This document shows, in pieces, positions 27,826 through 36,470 of a stretch of 64,000 nt of DNA. This DNA is from Bog-532 sp963830385 (GTDB taxonomy: Bacteria > Actinomycetota > Actinomycetes > Streptosporangiales > Streptosporangiaceae). Position numbers and translations under genes: made by a program. The number at the start of each line of letters is the position of its first letter. The first letter of the stretch is position 1. The notes beneath the pieces are model-generated. The model saw only the letters and a program-made list of their open reading frames with translations. It had not been told where the DNA came from and made no database searches. The stretch spans positions 186,001 through 250,000 of the forward strand of contig CAWHMD010000005.1 in NCBI GenBank assembly GCA_963830385.1, read 5' to 3'.

Positions 27826-28449
27826 CTAGGCGCTCCGGGGCCGGGCGGCCAGGTCGTGCAGCACCGTCCAGACCTCGTCCACCCGCTGTTCCAGGTCGGC
27901 CAGCGAGCCGGAGTTGTCGATCACGATGTCGGCGATGGCCAGCCGCTGGTCCCGGTCGGCCTGGGCCGCCATCCGGTCCCGGGCTTGCTGCTCAGTCATG
28001 CCGCGGGTGTCGATCAGCCGCCGCAGCCGCTGGTCGTCGGGGGCGTCGACCACGATCACGGTGTCGTAGTTGCCCTGCAGCTGGTTCTCCGCCAGCAGCG
28101 GCACGTCGTGCAGCACGATGCCGGCCGGCCCGACGGTGGCGGCCGCTTCGTGCTCGAGCTGCCGGGTCCCCTCGTGCACCAGCGGGTGCACGATCGCGTT
28201 GAGCTTGGCCCGCAGCTCATCATCGGCGAACACCAGCTGGCCGAGCCGCGCCCGGTCCAGGCGGCCGTCCGGGAGCAGCACCTCCGGGCCGAACACGGCC
28301 GCGATCTGCCCCAGGCCGGGGGTGCCGGGCTCGACCACCTCGCGGGCGACCAGGTCGGCGTCGATCACGGCGGCACCGTGCTGCCCGAGGCGTCTGGACA
28401 CCGCGCTCTTGCCGGAGCCGATTCCGCCGGTGAGCCCGACTCGAAGCAC
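27826..28449 (-). CDS. coaE: Dephospho-CoA kinase
   Basis: A ~207-residue enzyme of the last step of CoA synthesis. The P-loop is VGLTGGIGSGKSAVSRRL, and VIDADLVAREVVEPGTPGL carries the substrate-binding Asp. GTG 28449 follows GGAGG closely and starts the family N-terminus; ATG 28467 upstream is an alternative without a better site. The gene lies between rpsA and uvrB, the standard actinomycete order. Confidence 0.95.
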   Translation of the reverse strand: MLRVGLTGGIGSGKSAVSRRLGQHGAAVIDADLVAREVVEPGTPGLGQIAAVFGPEVLLPDGRLDRARLGQLVFADDELRAKLNAIVHPLVHEGTRQLEHEAAATVGPAGIVLHDVPLLAENQLQGNYDTVIVVDAPDDQRLRRLIDTRGMTEQQARDRMAAQADRDQRLAIADIVIDNSGSLADLEQRVDEVWTVLHDLAARPRSA

Positions 28450-28510
28450 GTGACCTCCGCAGCTCATCTGTTACTCAGCCCGGTCAGACGTTTTCAGGGT
28501 TTTCCTGACG

Positions 28511-28558
28511 AAAAACGATCGGGTGGAGCCCCGCAGGTGCGGGAAACTCCACCCGATC
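28511..28558 (-). terminator. Rho-independent terminator of rpsA
   Basis: A long hairpin: 12-bp outer stem (28517-28528 with 28547-28558) and 6-bp inner stem (28530-28535 with 28538-28543). On the minus strand it is followed by a run of five T residues. It lies about 50 bases after the rpsA stop. Confidence 0.88.
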
Positions 28559-28605
28559 ATGGTCCGGACGGGCGTCCAGAGCGTGAAGCTGAGATGAACC
28601 TCAGC

Positions 28606-30132
28606 TCAGCCCTGGCCGCCGGCCAGCTTGTCACGCAGCGCTGCGAGCGCCTCGTCCGAGGCCAGCGCGCCGCCGCCGGAGCTGGCGCCGGTGCTGGACC
28701 GGGACGCGCCGCGCGGGCTGCCGGACGGGGACGGCGAGCTGCTGGAGGCCGCGGCCGGGGCCCCCTCCTCGCCGCCACCGGCGACCGCTTCGGAATCGGC
28801 CTTGCGGGCCTCCTCGACCTGCCGCCGGTGCGCCTCGTAGCGGGTCCGCGCCTCGGCGTACTGGCGCTCCCACTCCTCACGCTGGGCGTCGAAGCCGTCG
28901 AGCCACTCGCCGGTCTCGGCGTCGAAGCCCTCGGGGTATTCGTAGTTGCCCTGGTCGTCGTAGGTGGCCGGCATGCCGTAGAGCGTCGGGTCGAAGTCGT
29001 CGCCGACGGCTTCGCCGATGGTGCCCTCGTTGGCCTGCTTGAGCGACAGCGAGATCCGCCGCCGGTCCAGGTCGATGTCGATGATCTTCACGAAGATCTC
29101 GTCGCCGACCTGCACGACCTGCTCGGGGATCTCCACGTGGCGGTCGGCCAGCTCGGAGATGTGCACCAGGCCCTCGATGCCCTCCTCGACCCGGACGAAC
29201 GCGCCGAACGGCACCAGCTTGGTGACCCGGCCGGGCACGACCTGGCCGATCTGGTGGGTCCGGGCGAACTGCTGCCACGGGTCTTCCTGGGTGGACTTCA
29301 GCGACAGCGAGACGCGCTCGCGGTCCATGTCCACGTCCAGCACCTCGACCGTGACCTCCTGGCCGACCTCGACAACCTCGCCCGGGTGGTCGATGTGCTT
29401 CCAGGACAGCTCGGACACGTGCACCAAGCCGTCCACGCCACCGAGGTCGACGAACGCGCCGAAGTTGACGATGGAGGAGACCACACCCTTGCGGATCTGG
29501 CCCTTCTGCAGGGTGTTGAGGAAGGTGTGCCGGACCTCGGACTGCGTCTGCTCCAGCCAGGCCCGCCGGGACAGCACCACGTTGTTGCGGTTCTTGTCCA
29601 GCTCGATGATCTTGGCCTCGAGCTCGCGGCTCACATACGGCTGCAGATCGCGGACGCGGCGCATCTCCACCAGCGACGCGGGCAGGAAGCCACGCAGGCC
29701 GATGTCGAGGATCAGGCCGCCCTTGACGACCTCGATCACCGTGCCGGTGACCACGCCGTCCTCTTCCTTGATCTTCTCGATCGTGCCCCAGGCGCGCTCG
29801 TACTGGGCGCGCTTCTTGGACAGGATCAGGCGACCTTCCTTGTCCTCCTTCTGCAGGACAAGGGCCTCGATGTGCTCGCCGGTCTTGACCACATCGTGAG
29901 GGTCGACGTCATGCTTGATCGACAGCTCACGAGAGGGAATGACTCCCTCGGTCTTGTAGCCGATATCGAGCAAGACCTCGTCTCGATCGACCTTGACGAT
30001 GGTGCCTTCGACAATGTCACCGTCGTTGAAATACTTGATGGTCTCGTCGATCGCGGCGAGGAATGCTTCCTCGGACCCGATGTCGTTGACCGCTACCTTA
30101 GGGGTCGAGGTTGCTTCTGTACTGCTCGTCAT
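28606..30132 (-). CDS. rpsA: 30S ribosomal protein S1
   Basis: A 508-residue protein with four S1 RNA-binding repeats (e.g. VNFGAFVDLGGVDGLVHVSE and KLVPFGAFVRVEEGIEGLVH, each followed by ISE or LSW turns). The C-terminus is a low-complexity Ser/Gly/Ala-rich tail followed by EALAALRDKLAGGQG, as in other actinomycetes. The 272-base upstream region to polA has no gene; an 8-bp GCCGGCGC stem at 30351-30386 may end polA transcription. Confidence 0.98.
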   Translation of the reverse strand: MTSSTEATSTPKVAVNDIGSEEAFLAAIDETIKYFNDGDIVEGTIVKVDRDEVLLDIGYKTEGVIPSRELSIKHDVDPHDVVKTGEHIEALVLQKEDKEGRLILSKKRAQYERAWGTIEKIKEEDGVVTGTVIEVVKGGLILDIGLRGFLPASLVEMRRVRDLQPYVSRELEAKIIELDKNRNNVVLSRRAWLEQTQSEVRHTFLNTLQKGQIRKGVVSSIVNFGAFVDLGGVDGLVHVSELSWKHIDHPGEVVEVGQEVTVEVLDVDMDRERVSLSLKSTQEDPWQQFARTHQIGQVVPGRVTKLVPFGAFVRVEEGIEGLVHISELADRHVEIPEQVVQVGDEIFVKIIDIDLDRRRISLSLKQANEGTIGEAVGDDFDPTLYGMPATYDDQGNYEYPEGFDAETGEWLDGFDAQREEWERQYAEARTRYEAHRRQVEEARKADSEAVAGGGEEGAPAAASSSSPSPSGSPRGASRSSTGASSGGGALASDEALAALRDKLAGGQG

Positions 30133-30405
30133 GTGTGGGTTGGCTCCGGGTACGGACAGGGATTGAGGGCGTGCTGGGCAGTGAACCCGAAAAGGACCAG
30201 GAATCGCGAAACCTGCGAGGCCGGCGGAACCGGCCTGCTAAGCGGTCTGATGACCGCCGGTGAGGTCAAGTGACAAGCGGACCACACGAGGACACAGCGC
30301 AGCGTCCAGAATATGAGAGCAACGCCACCCGGTCAATCGGAGTTGCCGTGGCCGGCGCGTCGCCGCACAGTTAGTTCAGCGCCGGCCCGGGCCTGCTTAT
30401 TCCGC

Positions 30406-33243
30406 TCAGTGTGCGGCGTCCCACCAGCTGTGACCGGAGCCCACCGACACCTCCAGCGGGACCCGCAGGTCGGCCGCGGTGGCCATCTGGCCACACACCA
30501 GGTCGCGCAGCGCCTCGAACTCGCCCGGCGCCACCTCGAAGATCAGCTCGTCGTGGACCTGGAGCAGCATCCGGGACTTCAGGTCCCGGTCGGCGATGGC
30601 CCGGTCCACGGCCAGCATGGCCATCTTGATGATGTCGGCCGCCGAGCCCTGGATCGGGGCGTTCAGCGCCATCCGCTCGGCCATCTCCCGGCGCTGACGG
30701 TTGTCTGAGGTCAGGTCGGGCAGGTACCGGCGGCGGCCGAACATGGTCTCGGTGTAGCCCTCCTGGCGGGCCCGGGCCACCACGTCCCGCAGGTAGTCAC
30801 GGACCCCGCCGAACTCGGAGAAGTACTCGTCCATCAAGGCCCGGGCCTCGTCGGTCGGGATGTGCAGCCGGTCGGACAGGCCGAACGCCGAGAGCCCGTA
30901 GGCCAGGCCGTAGTTCATGACCTTGATCCGGTTGCGCAGGTCGCCGTTGATCTCCTCCAGCGGCAGCCCGAACACCCGGGAGGCGGTGGCGGCGTGGAAG
31001 TCGTGCCCGGACTCGAACGACGCGATCAGCGCCTCGTCGCCGGACAGGTGGGCCATGATCCGCAGCTCGATCTGGCTGTAGTCGGCCGTGAGCAGGGTCT
31101 CGTAACCCTGGCCGACCACGAACGCGCGCCGGATGCCGCGGCCTTCCTCGGTCCGGATCGGGATGTTCTGCAGGTTCGGGTCGGTCGAGGACAGCCGGCC
31201 GGTGGCCGCGATCATCTGGTTGAACGTCGTGTGGATGCGGCCGTGATCGTCCGCCATCGGGATCAGCGAGTCCACGATGCTTTTGAGCTTGGCCACGTCC
31301 CGGTAGCGCAGCAGGTGCTCGAGCACCGGGTCTCCGGTCTGGGCCAGCAGCGAGGTGAGCGCGTCGGAGTCGGTGGTGTAACCGGTCTTGATGCGCTTGG
31401 TCCTGGGCAGCTCCCGCTCGGTGAACAGCACCTCCTGGAGCTGCTTGGGCGAGCCCAGGTTGAACTCGTGCCCGACGACCGCGAACGCGGCCTGCTCGGA
31501 CCCCTTCACCTCGCCGTACAAGGTGGCGGACATGTCGCTCAGGTGATCGGTGTCGGCCGCGATCCCGGTGCGTTCCATCCGGGCCAGCACGTCGACCAGC
31601 GGCAGCTCCACGTCGTGCAGCAGCGTGCCGGCGCCGCGCCGCTCCAGGTCGGCATCGAGAGCGTCGGCCAGCTCGGCCGTGGCCCGGGCGTGCAGCACCA
31701 GGTTGGCGGCGGCGTCCTCCTCCCCCGAGCCGTCCAGCGTCAGCTGTTCGGGGGTGCCAGCGTCGTCGCGCAGCTCCTTGCCCAGGTAGCGCAGCGTCAG
31801 ATCGCCCAGGTCGAACGAGCGCTGACCGGGCAGAGCCAGGTAGGCGGCCAGCGCGGTGTCGCTGGTCAGCCCGGTCAGCTCGAAGCCGTGTGCGGCGAAC
31901 GCGTGCATCGGGCCCTTGGCGTCGTGCAGGGCCTTGGGCAGATCGGCGGTGGCCAGCCAGCCGCCGAGGGCCTGCGAGTCGGACTCGGTCAGCGCGGTCG
32001 GGTCGATCCAGGCGCCGTGGCCGTCGGTGGCGGCGATGGCGATCCCGGTCAGCGTGCCGGTGCCGCGGCCCCAGGTGCCGGCCACGGCCAGCCCGGCCCG
32101 GGTAATCGGGGTCTGGCTGGCGGCCTCGCTGTCGGGGTCCGCGGGGTCTGGCCGCAGGCCGGCCTCGGCCGCGTGGCCGGAGATCCACTCGGCCACCTCG
32201 TCCGGGCCGAGCAGGGTGACCTCGACGTCGAAGCCGGCGGCGGGCTCGGCCGGCCCGGCCTCCCCGGCGGCGACGCCGCAGATGCCGTCGGGCAGCGTCT
32301 GGTAGAGCCGGTCGCGCAGGACCCGGAACTGCAGGGTGTCGAACAGCTGATGGATCTGGTCACGGTCCCAGACCTTCGGGACGAGGTCATCGGGGCCAGC
32401 GCCAATGTCGCCCAGCGGCACGTCGCGGACCAGCGCGGTCATCTGGCGGTTGCGGAGCACGTCGCCGAGGTGCTCGCGGAGCGCGTCACCGGCCTTGCCC
32501 TTGACCTCGTCGACCCGGTTGACCAGCTCCTCCAGCGAGCCGAACTCGCGGATCCACTTGGTCGCGGTCTTCTCCCCCACGCCCGGGATGCCGGGCAGGT
32601 TGTCGCTGGGGTCGCCGCGGACGGCGGCGAAGTCCGGGTACTGGGCCGGGGTGAGGGTGTACTTCTCCTCGACCGCGGCCGGGGTGAAGCGGGACATATC
32701 GGTGATGCCGCGCCGGGTCATCAGCACGGTCACGTGGTCGTCGACCAGCTGGAGGACGTCCCGGTCGCCGCTGACGATGAGCACGTCCATGCCCTCGGCC
32801 TCGGCCTGGGTGGCCAGCGTGGCGATCAGGTCGTCGGCCTCGTAGCCGGCCAGCGACAGCCGCTTGATGCCGAGCGCGTCCAGCACCTCGAAGATCAGGC
32901 TGAGCTGACTGCGGAAGTCCTCGGGGGTCTCCCGCCGGTTCGCCTTGTACTCCACGTACTGCTCGTGCCGGAAGGTCGGCTCGCCGCGGTCGAAGGCCAC
33001 CGCCACGTGGGTGGGCTGCTCGTCCCGGAGGACGTTGATGAGCATGGCCGTGAACCCGTAGACGGCGTTGGTGGGCTGGCCGGTGGTGGTGGAGAAGTTC
33101 TCGGCCGGCAGCGCGAAGAACGCCCGGTAGGCCAGCGAGTGCCCGTCGAGCAGCAGCAGCCGCCCGTTCTCGGGCTTTTTGGCCTGGTCACCGGCCTTTG
33201 CGCTGTTCTGGCCGCCTGGCGCGGCCCCCGTCTTCGTCGCCAC
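30406..33243 (-). CDS. polA: DNA polymerase I
   Basis: A 945-residue polymerase. The N-terminal 5'-nuclease domain begins LLLLDGHSLAYRAFFALPAE. The polymerase domain has motif A LTADYSQIELRIMAHLSGD, motif B RNRIKVMNYGLAYGLSAFG and motif C LLQVHDELIFE. The middle 3'-5' exonuclease domain lacks the DxE metal ligands, so proofreading should be absent, as in other actinobacterial PolA proteins. It acts in repair and Okazaki-fragment processing. Confidence 0.98.
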   Translation of the reverse strand: MATKTGAAPGGQNSAKAGDQAKKPENGRLLLLDGHSLAYRAFFALPAENFSTTTGQPTNAVYGFTAMLINVLRDEQPTHVAVAFDRGEPTFRHEQYVEYKANRRETPEDFRSQLSLIFEVLDALGIKRLSLAGYEADDLIATLATQAEAEGMDVLIVSGDRDVLQLVDDHVTVLMTRRGITDMSRFTPAAVEEKYTLTPAQYPDFAAVRGDPSDNLPGIPGVGEKTATKWIREFGSLEELVNRVDEVKGKAGDALREHLGDVLRNRQMTALVRDVPLGDIGAGPDDLVPKVWDRDQIHQLFDTLQFRVLRDRLYQTLPDGICGVAAGEAGPAEPAAGFDVEVTLLGPDEVAEWISGHAAEAGLRPDPADPDSEAASQTPITRAGLAVAGTWGRGTGTLTGIAIAATDGHGAWIDPTALTESDSQALGGWLATADLPKALHDAKGPMHAFAAHGFELTGLTSDTALAAYLALPGQRSFDLGDLTLRYLGKELRDDAGTPEQLTLDGSGEEDAAANLVLHARATAELADALDADLERRGAGTLLHDVELPLVDVLARMERTGIAADTDHLSDMSATLYGEVKGSEQAAFAVVGHEFNLGSPKQLQEVLFTERELPRTKRIKTGYTTDSDALTSLLAQTGDPVLEHLLRYRDVAKLKSIVDSLIPMADDHGRIHTTFNQMIAATGRLSSTDPNLQNIPIRTEEGRGIRRAFVVGQGYETLLTADYSQIELRIMAHLSGDEALIASFESGHDFHAATASRVFGLPLEEINGDLRNRIKVMNYGLAYGLSAFGLSDRLHIPTDEARALMDEYFSEFGGVRDYLRDVVARARQEGYTETMFGRRRYLPDLTSDNRQRREMAERMALNAPIQGSAADIIKMAMLAVDRAIADRDLKSRMLLQVHDELIFEVAPGEFEALRDLVCGQMATAADLRVPLEVSVGSGHSWWDAAH

Positions 33244-33259
33244 GAACCGATCCTACGGT

Positions 33260-33300
33260 CAAAAAGGGGTGGCCCGGCGGCAGCTGCCGCCGGGCCACCC
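33260..33300 (-). terminator. Rho-independent terminator of the aldose epimerase gene
   Basis: A perfect 34-base palindrome (33267-33300) lies 24 bases after the epimerase stop and is followed on the minus strand by CTTTTTG. It insulates polA from the upstream gene. Confidence 0.88.
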
Positions 33301-33324
33301 GGAAAATCAGGTCAGGACATCAGG

Positions 33325-34701
33325 TCAGGACGAGAACGCGAAGATCGTCGTCGAGTTGATGGTCTGGCCCGCCTTGATCTCGGTGGTCGGGAAGTTCGGC
33401 TGGTTGGGCGAGTTCGGGAAGTGCTGGGTCTCGAACGTGTAGCCCGCGCCCTGCCGGTAGGTGTGGCCGCTGATCCCCACCAGCGTGCCGTTGAGGAAGT
33501 TGCCGCTGTAGAACTGGACACCCGGCTGGTCGGTCCACACGGTCAGCGTCCGGCCGCTGGCCGGGTCGCTGGCGCGGGCGGCCAGGTTCAGGCCGTCCGG
33601 GCCGGTGGTTGCGCCGGTCTGCTTGTTCAGCACCCAGTTGTGGTCGTAACCCTGAGCCAGCAGCAGCTGGTTGTAGGCGGCCGGCGCGTTGTCCGGAGCG
33701 CTGACGTCGTCGATGCGCGAGCCGATGGTGTGCGGCGCGCGGAAGTCGAACGGCGTGCCCTTGACCGAGACGTTGTAACCGAGCGGGATCTGGGTCAGGT
33801 TGGTCGGCGTGTACTTGTTCGCGTTCATCTGGACCAGCTGGCTGTACGCCGAGCCGGCCGGGGAAGCCTCGCCGGCCAGGTTGAAGTAGCTGTGGTTGGT
33901 CTGGTTGATGACCGAGTTGAGGTTCTTGGACTCGTCAGTCGTCTTGTAGTGAATGGCGAGCTGGCCCCGGTTGTTCAGGGTGTAGGTCACGACCGCCTTG
34001 AGCGTGGCCGGGTAGCCGGTGCAGCCGTTGGGGCAGCCAGGAGAACCGGCCGCGCCCGACTGGTCGCCGTTCGGGCTGACCAGCGTGAGCTGGACCCCGG
34101 CGCTGCCCCTGCTGGTGACCGTCTTGGCCGCCCACACGTGGTTGCCCCAGCCGACCAGGCCGCCGTGCAGCGAGTTACCGTTGTTGTTGATCGGCACGGT
34201 GTAGGTGACCTTGCCCTGGCCTGGCTGGTTCAGGCTGAAGGTGCCCTTGGCGATGCGGTTGCCAAAGCGCCCGATCGACTCGCCGAAGTACGGGCCACCG
34301 TTGGCGGTCACCGGCGGGCTGTCGAACTTCACGTAGTCGGCGAGCGTCTTGAAGCCCAGCGTGACGTCGGCGACCTTGCCGTTGCGGGCGGGCACGCTGA
34401 TCGACTGGACGATGCCGCCGTAGCTCAGCACGTTGGCGGTCACCCCGCCGCCGCGCAGCGTGAAGCGGTAGACAGGCGTGTTCTTACCGGTGTACGGCTC
34501 CACCGTGCTGCCGAAATAAGAGCTGGAGACGCTCGGGCCGCCGCCGCCGTGGGCGGGCTTGGCGGACGAGGCCGAGGCGGCCGTGGCACCGAACGCGCCC
34601 GCGGTGGCCGCGACTGCGGTCACCGCGGACACGGCGCCGATCCGGGCACGCCGGCCGAATCGCCCCTGACCTAGCTGGCGCTGTCGTGATTCGTCAGACA
34701 A
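33325..34701 (-). CDS. Secreted aldose 1-epimerase (mutarotase)
   Basis: A ~458-residue protein. It starts with a signal sequence bearing twin arginines (FGRRARIGAVSAVTAVAATA, then an ASAS-type cleavage region), so export by Tat or Sec is likely. The rest is a galactose-mutarotase fold: GESIGRFGNRIAKGTF, the His of NSLHGGLVGW, the His of QTNHSYFNL, and GVQFYSGNFL. TTG 34701 was chosen because GGGGAG lies seven bases upstream and it places the signal peptide at the N-terminus. A longer in-frame extension has no similarity. A lac-operator-like site at 34771 suggests control by a LacI-family repressor. Confidence 0.88.
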   Translation of the reverse strand: MSDESRQRQLGQGRFGRRARIGAVSAVTAVAATAGAFGATAASASSAKPAHGGGGPSVSSSYFGSTVEPYTGKNTPVYRFTLRGGGVTANVLSYGGIVQSISVPARNGKVADVTLGFKTLADYVKFDSPPVTANGGPYFGESIGRFGNRIAKGTFSLNQPGQGKVTYTVPINNNGNSLHGGLVGWGNHVWAAKTVTSRGSAGVQLTLVSPNGDQSGAAGSPGCPNGCTGYPATLKAVVTYTLNNRGQLAIHYKTTDESKNLNSVINQTNHSYFNLAGEASPAGSAYSQLVQMNANKYTPTNLTQIPLGYNVSVKGTPFDFRAPHTIGSRIDDVSAPDNAPAAYNQLLLAQGYDHNWVLNKQTGATTGPDGLNLAARASDPASGRTLTVWTDQPGVQFYSGNFLNGTLVGISGHTYRQGAGYTFETQHFPNSPNQPNFPTTEIKAGQTINSTTIFAFSS

Positions 34702-34770
34702 TGAAGGCTCCCCTCGTTGGGTTCCTCGGGTTCTGTGAACATAGCGGCTTTCGCCGGTTCCTCTCAGGCA

Positions 34771-34786
34771 TTGTGAGCGATAACAA
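34771..34786. promoter_or_regulatory. LacI-family operator-like site upstream of the epimerase gene
   Basis: TTGTGAGCGATAACAA is a 16-base imperfect palindrome (six of eight half-site bases match) and differs from the core of the E. coli lac operator by one missing G. It lies 70 bases upstream of a sugar mutarotase start, where LacI/GalR repressors of actinomycetes usually bind. No lacI-type gene is in the window. Confidence 0.6.
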
Positions 34787-35645
34787 CGAAGAAGTCGCGC
34801 CGTTTCACACAAGAAGATACGAAAGGCCGCCGAAAACTCGTGTCTCGCGGTAGCTGCGGCGCTGACCTGCGGTGGAGTCCGTCCGAACGGCGAGCCTGGG
34901 TCACTTATCGGTAACGAGTCAATTGCAAATGATGTCATTCGGCAGCAGGAATCCGGCTATGGCGCATGGGCGGACAAGTAAGCACAGGAGGCGCGTTCGG
35001 GGAGTAAGGCGGTATACGGCCGGAGGGTTTAGGCGACGGTGGGGCGATACGGCTTTTTTGGGCGGTTTTGGGAGCCGACGTGAGGCGGGGATCGTGGCTG
35101 CAGCGATGCGATGGGCGGCACGGTGAGCGGTGGAGACGAGATTGTTATGTTGGCGGCCGTGACCGGCGTGGCGGGTGCCCGGTTTCGGATGCTAAATCCG
35201 TAGTGGCGGTATTACTGAAAGTCGCCAGATGCCACAGTGGGGCCGCCGACCGGCCGACGGAAAATTTACGGTTGCCGCTTCATCCTGGGGCGCCGCACAC
35301 CGGGTGACGGTCAACTCCACAGTCACGCTGGGTAGCCGCGGCGGGCAGGCGGCGACGCGGGTTGGTTAAGTTCAGCCGACACAGCAGTCACTCAGGGCCG
35401 GCGCTTCATCAGCGGAGCGCAGCGAAGAGGACGTTACGGCGGGTGAGCCGTAAACGGCGGGCGAAGAAAGTACGTCCGGGTGCCATCTCGGGGGTGGCCC
35501 GCCTTTGCTTTGTACCGTGTTAGCTCGCTACCGTGGAGGTAGAGAGCCCGGGGAGCTCAGTAGAGAACGTGTCCGACCGGGGAAGGCGGATACGGCACCA
35601 AAGGCGCCCCGGGCTCCTCTTTGTCCGGGAAGATCCGGTTTTGGG
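34787..35645. other. Gene-poor region between the epimerase gene and pdtaR
   Basis: About 860 bases without a supportable gene. Short open frames lack ribosome sites, the usual codon bias and recognisable families. Visible structure includes a 7-bp stem with a six-base loop (35434-35453), a CTACC/GGTAG hairpin (35528-35542) and a 10-bp inverted repeat GAGCCCGGGG (35544-35553 with 35607-35616). The last lies just past the pdtaR stop and may take part in termination. The region could encode a structured RNA or be decayed sequence. Confidence 0.4.
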
Positions 35646-36257
35646 TCAGGAGGACGAGGATTCGGGCTCCTGGGCCGCGCCGAGCGTGCCCTCGATCACG
35701 GCCTCGGCGACCTTACGCATCGTGAGGCGGCGGTCCATGGACGTCTTCTGGATCCAGCGGAACGCTTCCGGCTCGGTCATGCCGTGCTCGGCCTGCAGCA
35801 GGCCCTTGGCCCGGTCCAGGACCTTGCGCACCTCGAGGCGCTCGCGGAGGTTGCCGACCTCGGATTCCAGGGTGGTGATCTCCTGGAAGCGGCTGACCGC
35901 CATCTCGATGGCCGGCACCAGGTCCGCCTTGGTGAACGGCTTGACCAGGTAGGCCATGGCGCCGGCGTCGCGGGCCCGTTCGACCAGCTCGCGCTGGGAG
36001 AACGCGGTGAGGATGACCACCGGGGCCAGCCGCTCGGCCGCGATCCGCTCCGCCGCCGAAATGCCGTCGAGGATGGGCATCTTGACGTCGAGGATGGCAA
36101 GCTCGGGGCGCTGGGCGGTCACCTGCTCGACGGCCGCCTCACCGTCACCGACTTCGGCCACCACGGCGTAGCCCTCTTCTTCCAGCATTTCCTTGAGGTC
36201 CAGGCGGATCAGCGCCTCATCCTCGGCGATAACGACTCGTAGCTGCTTCTGGCTCAC
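35646..36257 (-). CDS. pdtaR: ANTAR response regulator, PdtaR type
   Basis: A 203-residue regulator. The receiver domain has acidic Glu12-Asp13, phospho-acceptor Asp57 (LAILDVKMP), TAFSQ and the Lys in YLVKPF. The C-terminal ANTAR domain (~130-190: LEVRKVLDRAKGLLQAEHGM, then EAFRWIQKTSMDRRLTM) binds RNA hairpins and usually antiterminates transcription. It starts at GTG 36257; a longer frame upstream is spurious because it runs through the tRNA gene. The cognate kinase PdtaS is not in the window. It is divergent from the tRNA gene with 61 bases between. Confidence 0.94.
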   Translation of the reverse strand: MSQKQLRVVIAEDEALIRLDLKEMLEEEGYAVVAEVGDGEAAVEQVTAQRPELAILDVKMPILDGISAAERIAAERLAPVVILTAFSQRELVERARDAGAMAYLVKPFTKADLVPAIEMAVSRFQEITTLESEVGNLRERLEVRKVLDRAKGLLQAEHGMTEPEAFRWIQKTSMDRRLTMRKVAEAVIEGTLGAAQEPESSSS

Positions 36258-36287
36258 GCTGACGAGAGTACAGGCAGCGGGTACATT
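36258..36287 (+). promoter_or_regulatory. Possible promoter of the tRNA gene
   Basis: GCTGAC (36258-36263) and TACATT (36282-36287) are 18 bases apart and resemble weak -35 and -10 boxes. They lie 31 bases upstream of the mature tRNA. The match is modest and the -35 box abuts the pdtaR start codon. Confidence 0.3.
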
Positions 36288-36318
36288 TAGGGTCGGCCGG
36301 TCCGGACAACGGACAGCA

Positions 36319-36392
36319 GCCCCGGTAGACCAATCGGCAGAGTCCGCGGCCTCAAAATCCGTGCAGTGTGGGTTCGAATCCCACCCGGGGCA
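36319..36392 (+). tRNA. tRNA with CAA anticodon (Leu) but a short variable loop
   Basis: A 74-base cloverleaf: 7-bp acceptor stem (GCCCCGG/CCGGGGC), 5-bp T-stem (GTGGG/CCCAC) with loop TTCGAAT, and anticodon loop CTCAAAA giving anticodon CAA at 36371-36373 minus 18, i.e. 36353-36355 is the relevant stretch starting with C36371's loop equivalent; in plain terms the loop occupies bases 51-57 of the 36301-36360 line. CAA reads the leucine codon UUG. The D-stem has only three pairs (GAC/GTC), and the last anticodon-stem pair is a C-U mismatch. The variable region is only five bases (GCAGT), whereas bacterial leucine tRNAs normally have a long variable arm. The CCA end is not fully encoded (ACC). 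Confidence 0.85.
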
Positions 36393-36470
36393 CCTTTCCA
36401 GTCCATCGCGTTGTGCAGGTCCGATTATCATCGTGGCCATTTTGTCGGTGCCTGATGTCACGCTCCCGGT

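Noticed and set aside
30862..34674. A 1270-codon open frame on the plus strand
   Set aside because: It is antisense to polA and the epimerase gene. The protein is Val/Gly/Gln/Arg-rich without any family motif, the usual shadow of GC-biased codons.
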